This document shows positions 6,757 through 12,789 of a DNA stretch of 14,899 nucleotides, piece after piece (the stretch's first letter is position 1; the number at the start of each line of letters is the position of its first letter). The notes beneath the pieces are model-generated. The model was not told where the DNA came from. It was given only the letters and a program-made list of their open reading frames with translations, and searched no databases. Made by a program: the position numbers and the translations under genes. This DNA comes from JAPWJZ01 sp038247245 (GTDB taxonomy: Bacteria; Pseudomonadota; Alphaproteobacteria; Micavibrionales; UBA2020): contig JBBRVE010000074.1 in assembly GCA_038247245.1 (NCBI GenBank), positions 1-14,899 on the forward strand, written 5' to 3'.

Positions 6757-7272
6757 ATGAGCAACGCGCCGCGCCTGCAGGATTTCCTGACCAACACGCA
6801 AACGCTGCCGCCCGACGACGTGATGATCGAGAAAGCGCTCGACATCCTCAACCACTCCGCGCATGGCCAGCAGCTCGCCGATTTCGTAAGCGTCAACCAG
6901 ATCAGCATCCGCATCATGGCGACGCCGCAGCCGACGACGTACCTGCCCGAAGGCAAGCTTGTCTATATCGGCTTCAGCCGCAACCACCCTGTATCCCCCG
7001 CCCGCTTCGTTCTGATGATGGCGGGAATCCTGCGCGAGGCGCAGCAGGAACTGGCCGGCATCAAGCATCCGCATTTGCACGCGCCGATGCAGGAACACAT
7101 GAAAGTGTCGATGGCCAAGCATGAAGACAAAGTCTGGTACATGTGCACGGTCGCCTGCGAACTGAACGACATGGAAGTGTTCGGCGAATACAAATTCCTC
7201 GACGAACTCAAAAAGATGGGCCACGAAGAATCCCTCGCCCTGTACCTGAAGCAAGAGCGCAAGAACGCCTAA
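6757..7272 (+). CDS. Conserved hypothetical protein, 171 aa, possible inactive metallopeptidase-like fold
   Basis: The gene starts 5 nt after the stop of the 6086 gene, with a weak GAAGG ribosome site inside that gene. The middle (residues about 33-95) runs GQQLADF, a beta-like ISIRIM, TTYLPEGKLVYIGF, then PARFVLMMAGILREAQQEL. This order resembles small alphaproteobacterial putative metallopeptidase domains (DUF6782-like), where a Y-x-P strand is followed by an AHELRH zinc helix. Here the HExxH-type residues are absent (AGILREAQQE), so if related it would be catalytically dead. This comparison is from memory and weak. A second part has HPHLHAPMQEHM and a charged C-terminal tail. No signal peptide is seen. 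Confidence 0.83.
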   Translation: MSNAPRLQDFLTNTQTLPPDDVMIEKALDILNHSAHGQQLADFVSVNQISIRIMATPQPTTYLPEGKLVYIGFSRNHPVSPARFVLMMAGILREAQQELAGIKHPHLHAPMQEHMKVSMAKHEDKVWYMCTVACELNDMEVFGEYKFLDELKKMGHEESLALYLKQERKNA

Positions 7273-7292
7273 TCACCACAGCATCGAATAAC

Positions 7293-7371
7293 TGTCTTCC
7301 GGAGCGCAGCGAAGGGACCCGCCTTATATGCGCCCTGAAAGGCATATCCCTTCGCTGCGCTCCGGATGACA
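7293..7371. repeat. Long intergenic inverted repeat of dispersed-hairpin type
   Basis: Two perfect 20-bp arms (7298-7317 and 7347-7366), beginning TCCGGAGCGCAGCG on the left, enclose a 29-nt loop. Past one T-T mismatch the stem continues as TGTC/GACA, giving outer limits 7293-7371. There is no T-run after it. The arm sequence is of the kind that recurs between genes in many bacterial genomes (it reads LPERSEG when translated). The strong stem just after the 7272 stop may still protect the 3' end of the mRNA. Confidence 0.75.
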
Positions 7372-7533
7372 CATGTATATAGGTGATTGCTTATGCTCAG
7401 ACAGAGAATCGCCTTTATTTCAAAAACCTCATCTTTTCAGTCACTTTCGTACCCCGCTGTTAATTAAGCTTAATGAACGCACCTGAAGATCAATTTGCAT
7501 CCCGTTGGATTCAATATGAAAAACTATAAGGTT

Positions 7534-7561
7534 TTGACGTTTCGGGAAAATGGGCGATAAT
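7534..7561 (+). promoter_or_regulatory. Promoter of the 48-aa gene
   Basis: TTGACG (7534-7539) and GATAAT (7556-7561) each match the sigma70 consensus at five of six positions and are separated by 16 nt. The predicted start near 7568 gives a leader of about 35 nt before the ATG at 7603. Confidence 0.65.
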
Positions 7562-7602
7562 AACACTATGGGAATAACCGAGACCTACAAGGGGCAGGGC
7601 AT

Positions 7603-7749
7603 ATGACATTACACGCAATCGCAGGCAGCCGTGATACCGGCGAATTCAAGCGGATCGAAAAAGCGATCGAACATCGCGCAAGTGGTGCCGAGATTTTTAA
7701 CGTGGCTGCACGCCCCGCCGCGCCTAAACAAACCGGCCCGGGCATGTAA
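7603..7749 (+). CDS. Small protein, 48 aa, paralogue of the 51-aa neighbour
   Basis: A short gene with complete expression signals: a near-consensus promoter at 7534-7561, an AGGGG ribosome site 8 nt before the ATG, and a strong intrinsic terminator at 7792-7815. The soluble, charged product has the segment KAIEHRASGAEIF at residues 20-32, then an Ala/Pro tail ending TGPGM. The next gene encodes KAIEFRVDGGQQF at exactly residues 20-32, sharing K20, A21, I22, E23, R25, G28 and F32, so the two look like diverged tandem copies. There is no signal peptide, membrane segment, Cys pair or DNA-binding motif. I do not know the family and propose no function. Confidence 0.7.
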   Translation: MTLHAIAGSRDTGEFKRIEKAIEHRASGAEIFNVAARPAAPKQTGPGM

Positions 7750-7791
7750 AAAGAGCCTGATTCGCCGATTCGCAAGCATTTCGTAAGAATC

Positions 7792-7815
7792 ACGCCCCCG
7801 TATGGGGGCGTTTTT
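7792..7815 (+). terminator. Intrinsic terminator of the 48-aa gene
   Basis: The stem ACGCCCCC (7792-7799) and GGGGGCGT (7804-7811), with loop GTAT, is followed by a T-run to 7815. It lies 42 nt after the stop codon. Confidence 0.88.
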
Positions 7816-7867
7816 CGTGTTTGATTAAAAAATCAGTTAATTTATGCAACGCTATGAATTTGCTAAA

Positions 7868-7892
7868 TTAATTATGTGTTAATAGGGGTTAA
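7868..7892. promoter_or_regulatory. Candidate CtrA binding site
   Basis: TTAA (7868-7871), 7 nt, TTAA (7879-7882) fits the alphaproteobacterial CtrA consensus TTAA-N7-TTAA. A third TTAA follows 6 nt later (7889-7892). The site ends 15 nt before the -35 box of the 51-aa gene. The stretch is AT-rich and has other TTAA words, so a chance match is possible. Confidence 0.35.
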
Positions 7893-7907
7893 TCTAAACA
7901 TTGTTAT

Positions 7908-7936
7908 TTGACAATCGGTGTTTTATTTCGCATTCT
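7908..7936 (+). promoter_or_regulatory. Promoter of the 51-aa gene
   Basis: A perfect -35 box TTGACA (7908-7913) is followed after 17 nt by a weak -10 box CATTCT (7931-7936). The weak -10 box would suit activator control from the TTAA sites just upstream. The predicted leader is about 46 nt. Confidence 0.45.
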
Positions 7937-7988
7937 GGTCTTAAGGCGCAAGAAAATTGCCCAACCACAAAAACTAAGGAGCAAGGCC

Positions 7989-8144
7989 ATGGACATGAAA
8001 AAGATCGAAGGTTTCAAAACCACCCGCGACGCAGCGATGACCTCGAAGGCAATCGAATTCCGCGTTGACGGTGGTCAGCAGTTCCAGACTCTGGCTCCGG
8101 TGATCCGTCAGGCACCCGCAGCGTCGCATGGTGCTAACGCATAA
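7989..8144 (+). CDS. Small protein, 51 aa, paralogue of the 48-aa neighbour
   Basis: The ATG at 7989 follows an excellent AAGGAG ribosome site with a 7-nt spacer, and an intrinsic terminator lies 25 nt after the stop, so this is a real monocistronic small gene. The product starts MDMKKIEGFKTTRDAAM and carries KAIEFRVDGGQQF at residues 20-32, the segment shared with the 48-aa protein encoded upstream. An Ala/Pro/Gln-rich tail follows. It is soluble, without signal peptide or cysteines. Candidate CtrA sites lie upstream. The family is unknown to me; a modified precursor peptide or a regulatory small protein are both possible, and neither is supported by a motif. Confidence 0.8.
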   Translation: MDMKKIEGFKTTRDAAMTSKAIEFRVDGGQQFQTLAPVIRQAPAASHGANA

Positions 8145-8169
8145 GGCTTTATCTGAAGCGTTCTTGATT

Positions 8170-8200
8170 AAAGGCCCGGGTCCTCCAACCCGGGCCTTTT
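8170..8200 (+). terminator. Intrinsic terminator of the 51-aa gene
   Basis: An 11-bp stem AAAGGCCCGGG (8170-8180) and CCCGGGCCTTT (8189-8199), with an 8-nt loop, ends in TTTT. Confidence 0.9.
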
Positions 8201-8237
8201 CAATGGGGCATACAGGTTGTGCGGCACAGCATATACG

Positions 8238-8265
8238 TTGACATAAATTCAAAACGATTTAGTCT
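8238..8265 (+). promoter_or_regulatory. TTGACATAA promoter of the methyltransferase gene
   Basis: TTGACA (8238-8243), continued by TAA, is followed after a 16-nt spacer by a weak -10 box TAGTCT (8260-8265). The predicted start near 8272 is 2 nt before the ATG at 8274, so the transcript would be practically leaderless. Confidence 0.55.
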
Positions 8266-8273
8266 CGCCTATC

Positions 8274-9062
8274 ATGACGACACAGCGTAGACCTCATAGC
8301 CTTCCCGCCTGCCAAGCCTGCCACAACGCCCTGAACCCCGACCGGAGTTTGGGCGAGAAGAATGGCTATCGGTTGCTGCGCTGCGAGGGTTGCGGCACGG
8401 TCACGGTAGACCCCTTCCCCACGCCGGAAGAGCTGACGGCCTTTTACCAGTCCTATAAGGGCACGACCAATTACCGCGCCAAGGAAGCCAGCAAGATCAA
8501 GCGCGCCAGCCGCCGCATCGCCTATTTGCGCGAAATGACGCCTGGCAAGGTGTTCCTGGATGTGGGCTGCAATTATGGCTTTACCGTCAAGGCAGCGCTT
8601 GCGCTGGGTCTTGATGCCAAGGGCATCGATATCGACGACACAGCCGTCAAGGCGTCGCGTGAAAGCTTTGGCGACCATTTCCAGACCATCGCCGTGCAGG
8701 ATTACGCGAACCAAGGCCATAAGGCCGATATCATCTACACCAGCGAAGTGATCGAGCATGTGCCGGATCCCGATACCTTTGTCGCCGCCATTTCGAAACT
8801 GCTGGCGCCGGGCGGCGTTGTGTACATAACAACGCCCGAGGCGAACCACTGGCGCGTGCCCCGCAATTTCCTGAAATGGGATGCAGTCATGCCGCCCGAA
8901 CATATCACCTATTTCACCCGCCTTGGCATGACGCGCCTGTTGAACGCACATGACCTGACGGTCGAGCAATTTTTCTTCTCGTGGAAGCCCGGCATGCGCC
9001 TTGTCGCCCGCAAGGCCGACCGTTCCGTGCCCGACGACGTTGTGACGCGCGTTATCCGCTAG
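8274..9062 (+). CDS. Zinc-ribbon class I SAM-dependent methyltransferase
   Basis: The 262-aa protein has an N-terminal zinc-ribbon (C13-x2-C16 and C37-x2-C40), a helical linker, then a Rossmann methyltransferase domain of the Methyltransf_23 type. Motif I is FLDVGCNYG (residues 94-102), and the acidic residue after strand 2 is in GIDID (D119). Motif IV-like IIYTSEVIEHVPDP and post-motif LLAPGGVVYITTPE follow. The segment PPEHITYFTRLGMTRLL is typical of this group, whose members often act in polysaccharide or cell-surface methylation; the substrate here cannot be told. There is no Shine-Dalgarno, and the promoter places transcription start next to the ATG. A short hairpin (9094-9111) follows but lacks a T-run. 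Confidence 0.92.
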   Translation: MTTQRRPHSLPACQACHNALNPDRSLGEKNGYRLLRCEGCGTVTVDPFPTPEELTAFYQSYKGTTNYRAKEASKIKRASRRIAYLREMTPGKVFLDVGCNYGFTVKAALALGLDAKGIDIDDTAVKASRESFGDHFQTIAVQDYANQGHKADIIYTSEVIEHVPDPDTFVAAISKLLAPGGVVYITTPEANHWRVPRNFLKWDAVMPPEHITYFTRLGMTRLLNAHDLTVEQFFFSWKPGMRLVARKADRSVPDDVVTRVIR

Positions 9063-9157
9063 AAATTTCACGCAATCCATTTATATGTCCGGAAGCGGCG
9101 AGCCTGCCGCTGCCGCCCGCATGTAACTTTTTGCCTGTACCAAGGGACTAACCCGCC

Positions 9158-10039
9158 ATGAATGCCCCCAGCCTTGCCCGCCTGATACTGCTCTCCGCTA
9201 TCTGGGGCGGATCGTTCATGCTGACGCGCATCGGCGCGCCTATCATCGGGCCTGCGATGCTGATCGAATTACGGCTGGGTCTGGCTGCGCTGTTCCTGCT
9301 GGCATTCGGCGTGCTGCTAAAGAAAAACCTTGGTTCACTGAAGGACTGGAAACATTTCGCCATCCTCGGCTTTTTCAATTCAGCGCTGCCGTTCCTTTTG
9401 TTCGCGATTGCGGCGAAAACATTGTCGGCCTCACTGCTGTCGATTTTAAATGCAACCTCGCCCATCTGGGCGGCTGTCATCGGCGCGCTGTGGTTCCGCA
9501 CAAAACTGTCGCTGAAATCCGCAATCGGCCTTGCGCTTGGCGTCATCGGCGTTACGCTGCTGGTCGGCTTTGACCCCTCCGCCCTGCGCGAAGGCGCGCC
9601 GCTGGCGATTGCGCTCACGCTGGGCGCGGCGTTCTGCTACGGCATTGCGACCACCTATACCAAGACCGCGGCGAAGATTCATCCGTTTGCCAACGCGCAT
9701 GGCTGCATGTGGGCAGGCGCGCTGCTGGTGCTGCCCGCCGTGCCCGCCTTCGGGCATACCTTCACGCCGACCCCGGAAATGATCGCGCTGGTGCTGACGA
9801 TCGGCATTGTTTGCAGCGGCATCGCCTACCTTCTTTATTTCCGCCTGATCGAGGATCTGGGCCCGACCTCCGCACTCACCGTCACCTTTATCGTTCCGGT
9901 GTTCGGCGTGATCTGGGGGCATATATTTCTGGATGAACCCATCACCATCGCCACGATCGCGGGCGCGCTGATCGTGATCGTGGGCACAGCGATGGTGACA
10001 GGGTTCAGCCCGTCATCGCTGCGCAAAAAACCGGTATAG
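9158..10039 (+). CDS. EamA/DMT-superfamily transporter
   Basis: A 293-aa inner-membrane protein of the drug/metabolite transporter superfamily with about ten hydrophobic helices arranged as two EamA repeats. Repeat one starts at LILLSAIWGGSFMLTRIG and includes LNATSPIWAAVIGALWF. Repeat two starts near IALTLGAAFCYGIATTY and includes TFIVPVFGVIWGHIFLDEP, the characteristic fourth-helix motif. Length is normal for the family. The start has AAGGGA 10 nt upstream. The substrate is unknown; family members export amino acids, metabolites or drugs. The gene ends only 3 nt from the 3' end of the convergent Sel1 gene, and no terminator lies between them. Confidence 0.92.
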   Translation: MNAPSLARLILLSAIWGGSFMLTRIGAPIIGPAMLIELRLGLAALFLLAFGVLLKKNLGSLKDWKHFAILGFFNSALPFLLFAIAAKTLSASLLSILNATSPIWAAVIGALWFRTKLSLKSAIGLALGVIGVTLLVGFDPSALREGAPLAIALTLGAAFCYGIATTYTKTAAKIHPFANAHGCMWAGALLVLPAVPAFGHTFTPTPEMIALVLTIGIVCSGIAYLLYFRLIEDLGPTSALTVTFIVPVFGVIWGHIFLDEPITIATIAGALIVIVGTAMVTGFSPSSLRKKPV

Positions 10040-10042
10040 GGA

Positions 10043-11401
10043 TTATTTTCCTGCTGCCGCGTCGCGCGCCTGTTTGTCCTTCAGGTCGCGCAGCGCGCGG
10101 ATCGCCTTGGCATCATGCTGGTCGGCGGCGCGCTTCAGCCATTTTTCGGCCTCGCGGTCGTATTGCGGCACGCCTTGTCCCTTCATATACAACATGCCAA
10201 GGCTGTACTGCGCCTTGATGTGGCCTTTCAACGCAGCCTTGTAGAACCACTCATAGGCTTCCTTGAAATTCTGGTCGACGCCTTCGCCCAGCTGGTACAG
10301 AACGCCGAAATTGTATTCGGCCTTGGTGAAGCCCTGCACAGCCGCCTTGTGATACCATTCCGCCGCCTGCGAGAAATCTTTTTCAACGCCCGCACCCTGC
10401 ACGTGAAGGCTGGCAAGGTCGTTCTGCGCATCGGGCAGGCCCTGATCGGCAGCCACGCGATACCATTTCGCCGCTTCGCGCGGATCCCGCGCCACGCCAC
10501 GGCCATGTTCGTACATCGTACCCAGCAGGTGCTGCGCCTGCGCATAGCCCTGATCGGCAGCCTTGCGCGCCCATTGTTCTGCGACGACTTCGTCCAGCGC
10601 CACGCCAAGTCCATTCGCGTATTGGTTCGCCAGCTCGAACTGCGCGGGCGCATGGCCTTTTTCGCCCGCCTTCTTGAACCACTCCCATGCTTCGCGGTCG
10701 CTCTGCGCGACCCCGTTGCCCTGACGGAACAACATGCCGCGGTTATATTGCGCCTCCACATTGCCCTGCTCCGCAGCTTTACGGAACCAGTCCGAAGCCT
10801 CGCGGTAGAATTGTGGCACGCCCAAGCCGTCGCGGTACAGCTTGGCAATCTGCAGCTGCGCGTCGGCATCGCCCTGCTCTGCGGCCTTCAGGTACCATTT
10901 GGCCGCGGCGCTGTTATCGACGACGCCGCTCTTGCCCTGCATCAGCATCTGCGCATAGCTTTTCTGCGCGCTGAGCAGGCCTTTTTCTGCGGCCTTGCGC
11001 CACCATTTTTCAGCTTCCTTGTAATTTCGCGTCACGCCTTCGCCGGCGGCGTAGAAATTACCGAGGTTCGAAGCCGCGTTCACGTTGCCGTGTTCCGCCG
11101 ACTTGATCCACATTTCTTCGGCCTTTTTAATATCCTGAGGCACGCCGTAACCGTTGCGGTACAGGAAGCCCAGATTATTTTCGGCGTCGGCATTGCCCTT
11201 GTCGGTTGCCATCGTCCACCATTTGGCGGCTTCGGCGTAATCCTGTGCCACGCCCTGCCCTTGCGCATAGGCAAAACCGAGCCTGTATTGAGCGTCTGCA
11301 TCGCCTGCTTCCGCCTTTGTTTTCATGGCAGCGATTTCCTCGGCATGGGCAGCCGGGGAAGCGAAGGTCAGGAATGCCAGAAGGATAAGCAGCACGCGCA
11401 T
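10043..11401 (-). CDS. Secreted Sel1-repeat protein with 11 repeats
   Basis: The 452-aa product begins with a signal peptide (MRVLLILLAFLTFASPAAHA), so it should be periplasmic or secreted. The rest is an unbroken solenoid of 36-residue Sel1-like repeats (consensus KAAEQGxAxAQxxLGxxYxxG, then a GV and an AAxW motif). I count 11 full repeats from about residue 24 to 421 and a partial twelfth, then a charged C-terminal tail. The fourth repeat has one extra residue in its loop (MQGKSGVV). Sel1 solenoids serve as protein-interaction scaffolds, often in envelope regulation, secretion or host contact; the partner is unknown. The start has AAGGG upstream. It is transcribed divergently from the ankyrin operon over a 105-nt shared region. 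The repeats also create a long spurious ORF on the opposite strand. Confidence 0.94.
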   Translation of the reverse strand: MRVLLILLAFLTFASPAAHAEEIAAMKTKAEAGDADAQYRLGFAYAQGQGVAQDYAEAAKWWTMATDKGNADAENNLGFLYRNGYGVPQDIKKAEEMWIKSAEHGNVNAASNLGNFYAAGEGVTRNYKEAEKWWRKAAEKGLLSAQKSYAQMLMQGKSGVVDNSAAAKWYLKAAEQGDADAQLQIAKLYRDGLGVPQFYREASDWFRKAAEQGNVEAQYNRGMLFRQGNGVAQSDREAWEWFKKAGEKGHAPAQFELANQYANGLGVALDEVVAEQWARKAADQGYAQAQHLLGTMYEHGRGVARDPREAAKWYRVAADQGLPDAQNDLASLHVQGAGVEKDFSQAAEWYHKAAVQGFTKAEYNFGVLYQLGEGVDQNFKEAYEWFYKAALKGHIKAQYSLGMLYMKGQGVPQYDREAEKWLKRAADQHDAKAIRALRDLKDKQARDAAAGK

Positions 11402-11422
11402 AGGGTTTTCCCTTTATTTTCC

Positions 11423-11451
11423 ATTTTCGCCTGATTTTCTTTTATTATCAA
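11423..11451 (-). promoter_or_regulatory. Probable promoter of the Sel1 gene
   Basis: On the minus strand TTGATA (11451-11446) and GAAAAT (11428-11423) are separated by 17 nt. This gives a leader of about 15 nt that includes the AAGGG ribosome site. It lies back to back with the ankyrin promoter. Confidence 0.4.
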
Positions 11452-11468
11452 TCACCTTTTACCGAATA

Positions 11469-11497
11469 TTGACATAACGGACGCTGCGTTTTACTCT
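11469..11497 (+). promoter_or_regulatory. TTGACATAAC promoter of the ankyrin/flavoprotein operon
   Basis: A perfect TTGACA (11469-11474), continued by TAAC, is followed by a weak -10 box, TACTCT with a 17-nt spacer (11492-11497) or TTACTC with 16. The predicted start near 11504 is about 3 nt before the ATG at 11507, again nearly leaderless. Confidence 0.55.
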
Positions 11498-11506
11498 TTC
11501 CCCCGC

Positions 11507-12148
11507 ATGATCAATGACTTCAATAATGTGGACGCTGTCCGTCGGGCTTTCAAGGCCGTGGAGGACGAGGATATCGGCGCGCTGTACCGTTTTCTAACGG
11601 ACGGCGGCAACCCCGATGTCAAAAACGACAAAGGCATGACTTTGTTGCAGTTCGCGGCGTCAAAAAGCCATTATTTATCGGCGACCCTGCTGTTGGAGGG
11701 CGGTGCGAACCCCGACCTGACCGGCGGCGAACACCAGTATACAGCGCTTCACCACGCCGCCGCGCATAACAACGGTGAATTGGTGACCCTGCTGGTGCGC
11801 CATAATGCGACCCCGGATTTGCGCGACAAATACGGCCAGACCCCGCTGCATGTGGCTGCATCCGAAGGCAATACAAATGCCGCAGTCGCCCTGACAGATG
11901 CGGGGGCGGATGTTTTTGCAAAAGACAGGCAAGGCGACACGGCGTTCGGCGTTGCCGCATGGAAACAGCGCGAGGTGCTGGATTTCGCGCAGCAGGAATT
12001 CATCGACGTGCAAAAGCATCTCCATGCCGTCATGCACGACCAGCGCGAGAAAAGCGCCGCGTGGCAGGCCAAGAACGAACAGAAACTGAAGGGCGATCTC
12101 GACACGCTGAAGCGGCACAATCCCGGTCGGTTCAAGCTGGGACATTGA
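11507..12148 (+). CDS. Ankyrin-repeat protein A, 213 aa
   Basis: A cytoplasmic protein without signal peptide. A helical N-terminus (residues 1-40) is followed by about four ankyrin repeats, seen as KGMTLLQFAA (42-51), YTALHHAAAHNN (78-89), GQTPLHVAASEGN (110-122) and GDTAFGVAAWKQ (143-154). The charged helical tail from about 155 ends HNPGRFKLGH. Ankyrin repeats bind other proteins. The next gene encodes a protein that aligns with this one almost without gaps through residue 150, and both end in an RFKL motif, so they are tandem duplicates. There is no Shine-Dalgarno before the ATG, and the promoter sits so close that a leaderless message is likely. The following gene starts 2 nt after the stop. 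Confidence 0.92.
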   Translation: MINDFNNVDAVRRAFKAVEDEDIGALYRFLTDGGNPDVKNDKGMTLLQFAASKSHYLSATLLLEGGANPDLTGGEHQYTALHHAAAHNNGELVTLLVRHNATPDLRDKYGQTPLHVAASEGNTNAAVALTDAGADVFAKDRQGDTAFGVAAWKQREVLDFAQQEFIDVQKHLHAVMHDQREKSAAWQAKNEQKLKGDLDTLKRHNPGRFKLGH

Positions 12149-12150
12149 CC

Positions 12151-12789
12151 ATGTATTTCAACCACGCACATCCCAGGCAGATCGAGGATATGTTCAAGGC
12201 GGTGGACGCGCAGGACGTTGACAATATCCGCTTCTATATCACCGACGGCGCCGACCCGGACCAGAAAAACGAAAAAGGTTTCACGCTGTTGCAGCATGCG
12301 ATGATCCACCGCAAATACGATGCCGCCGAGGCCCTGCTGGAAATGGGCGCCGACCCCGACATTGCGGTCGAGGCGCATGGCGAAACCGCGTTGCATTACG
12401 CCGCACGCGAAGGCAACGCGCACCTGATCGGCGTGCTGCTGCACAAGCTGGCAGATGTGAACAAGGCAGACGGCTTTGGCTGGACGCCGCTGCATACCGC
12501 GACCGCCTGCGGCAAGCTGGGCGCGATCCGCGAACTGGTCGAACATGGCGCGGATTTAAATTTGAAAGACTGCCAGCGCGACCGCCCGATTGATCTGGCC
12601 GTCCTGCGCATGAACCACATGAGCGAGAGCATCAACAAGCCCTTCCCGCCCATCGTCGCCTACCTGAAAGAAAAGATGGAAGAAAAACACGGCAGCGTCG
12701 CGCCGCCGGAGGAACGCAAGGCGTTGATGGAACAGGACATGGCAAAACTGCGCCAGCACCACCCCGACCGTTTCAAGTTGCGCCCGTGA
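12151..12789 (+). CDS. Ankyrin-repeat protein B, 212 aa, paralogue of A
   Basis: The ATG at 12151 lies 2 nt after the stop of the first ankyrin gene. The layout is the same: an N-terminal helical part with TDGADPDQKNEKGFTLLQHA (31-50), repeats at GETALHYAAREGN (77-89), GWTPLHTATACGK (110-122) and RPIDLAVLRMN (145-155). The long charged tail ends HHPDRFKLRP. TDG, KG, TALH, TPLH and KD occupy the same residue numbers as in protein A. Its tail is predicted to be a long basic/acidic helix (KEKMEEKHGS to MAKLRQ). The stop overlaps the next ATG by one base (TGATG), which indicates translational coupling to the flavoprotein. Partners are unknown. Confidence 0.92.
   Translation: MYFNHAHPRQIEDMFKAVDAQDVDNIRFYITDGADPDQKNEKGFTLLQHAMIHRKYDAAEALLEMGADPDIAVEAHGETALHYAAREGNAHLIGVLLHKLADVNKADGFGWTPLHTATACGKLGAIRELVEHGADLNLKDCQRDRPIDLAVLRMNHMSESINKPFPPIVAYLKEKMEEKHGSVAPPEERKALMEQDMAKLRQHHPDRFKLRP

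Larger units (their letters stand above)
7273..7602. other. 330-nt gap without a clear gene
   Basis: From left to right it holds the long hairpin at 7293-7371, an AT-rich stretch with stop codons in all frames and only very short ORFs (24 and 18 codons, no ribosome sites), the palindrome TTAAGCTTAA at 7464-7473, and the promoter of the 48-aa gene at 7534-7561. Confidence 0.7.

Noticed and set aside
7473..7529. 18-codon ORF in the AT-rich gap before the 48-aa gene
   Set aside because: No ribosome site, no promoter, and too short to support without homology.
7566..7793. 75-codon open frame on the minus strand opposite the 48-aa gene
   Set aside because: No ribosome site or promoter, and it starts inside the plus-strand terminator; the plus-strand gene has full expression signals and a paralogue.
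8259..9080. 273-codon open frame on the minus strand
   Set aside because: Shadow of the methyltransferase gene, whose motifs are unmistakable on the plus strand.
10115..11434. 439-codon open frame on the plus strand
   Set aside because: It is exactly antisense to the Sel1 gene. The 36-residue repeat keeps the codon phase, so the opposite strand stays open. The translation is compositionally odd and has no ribosome site.
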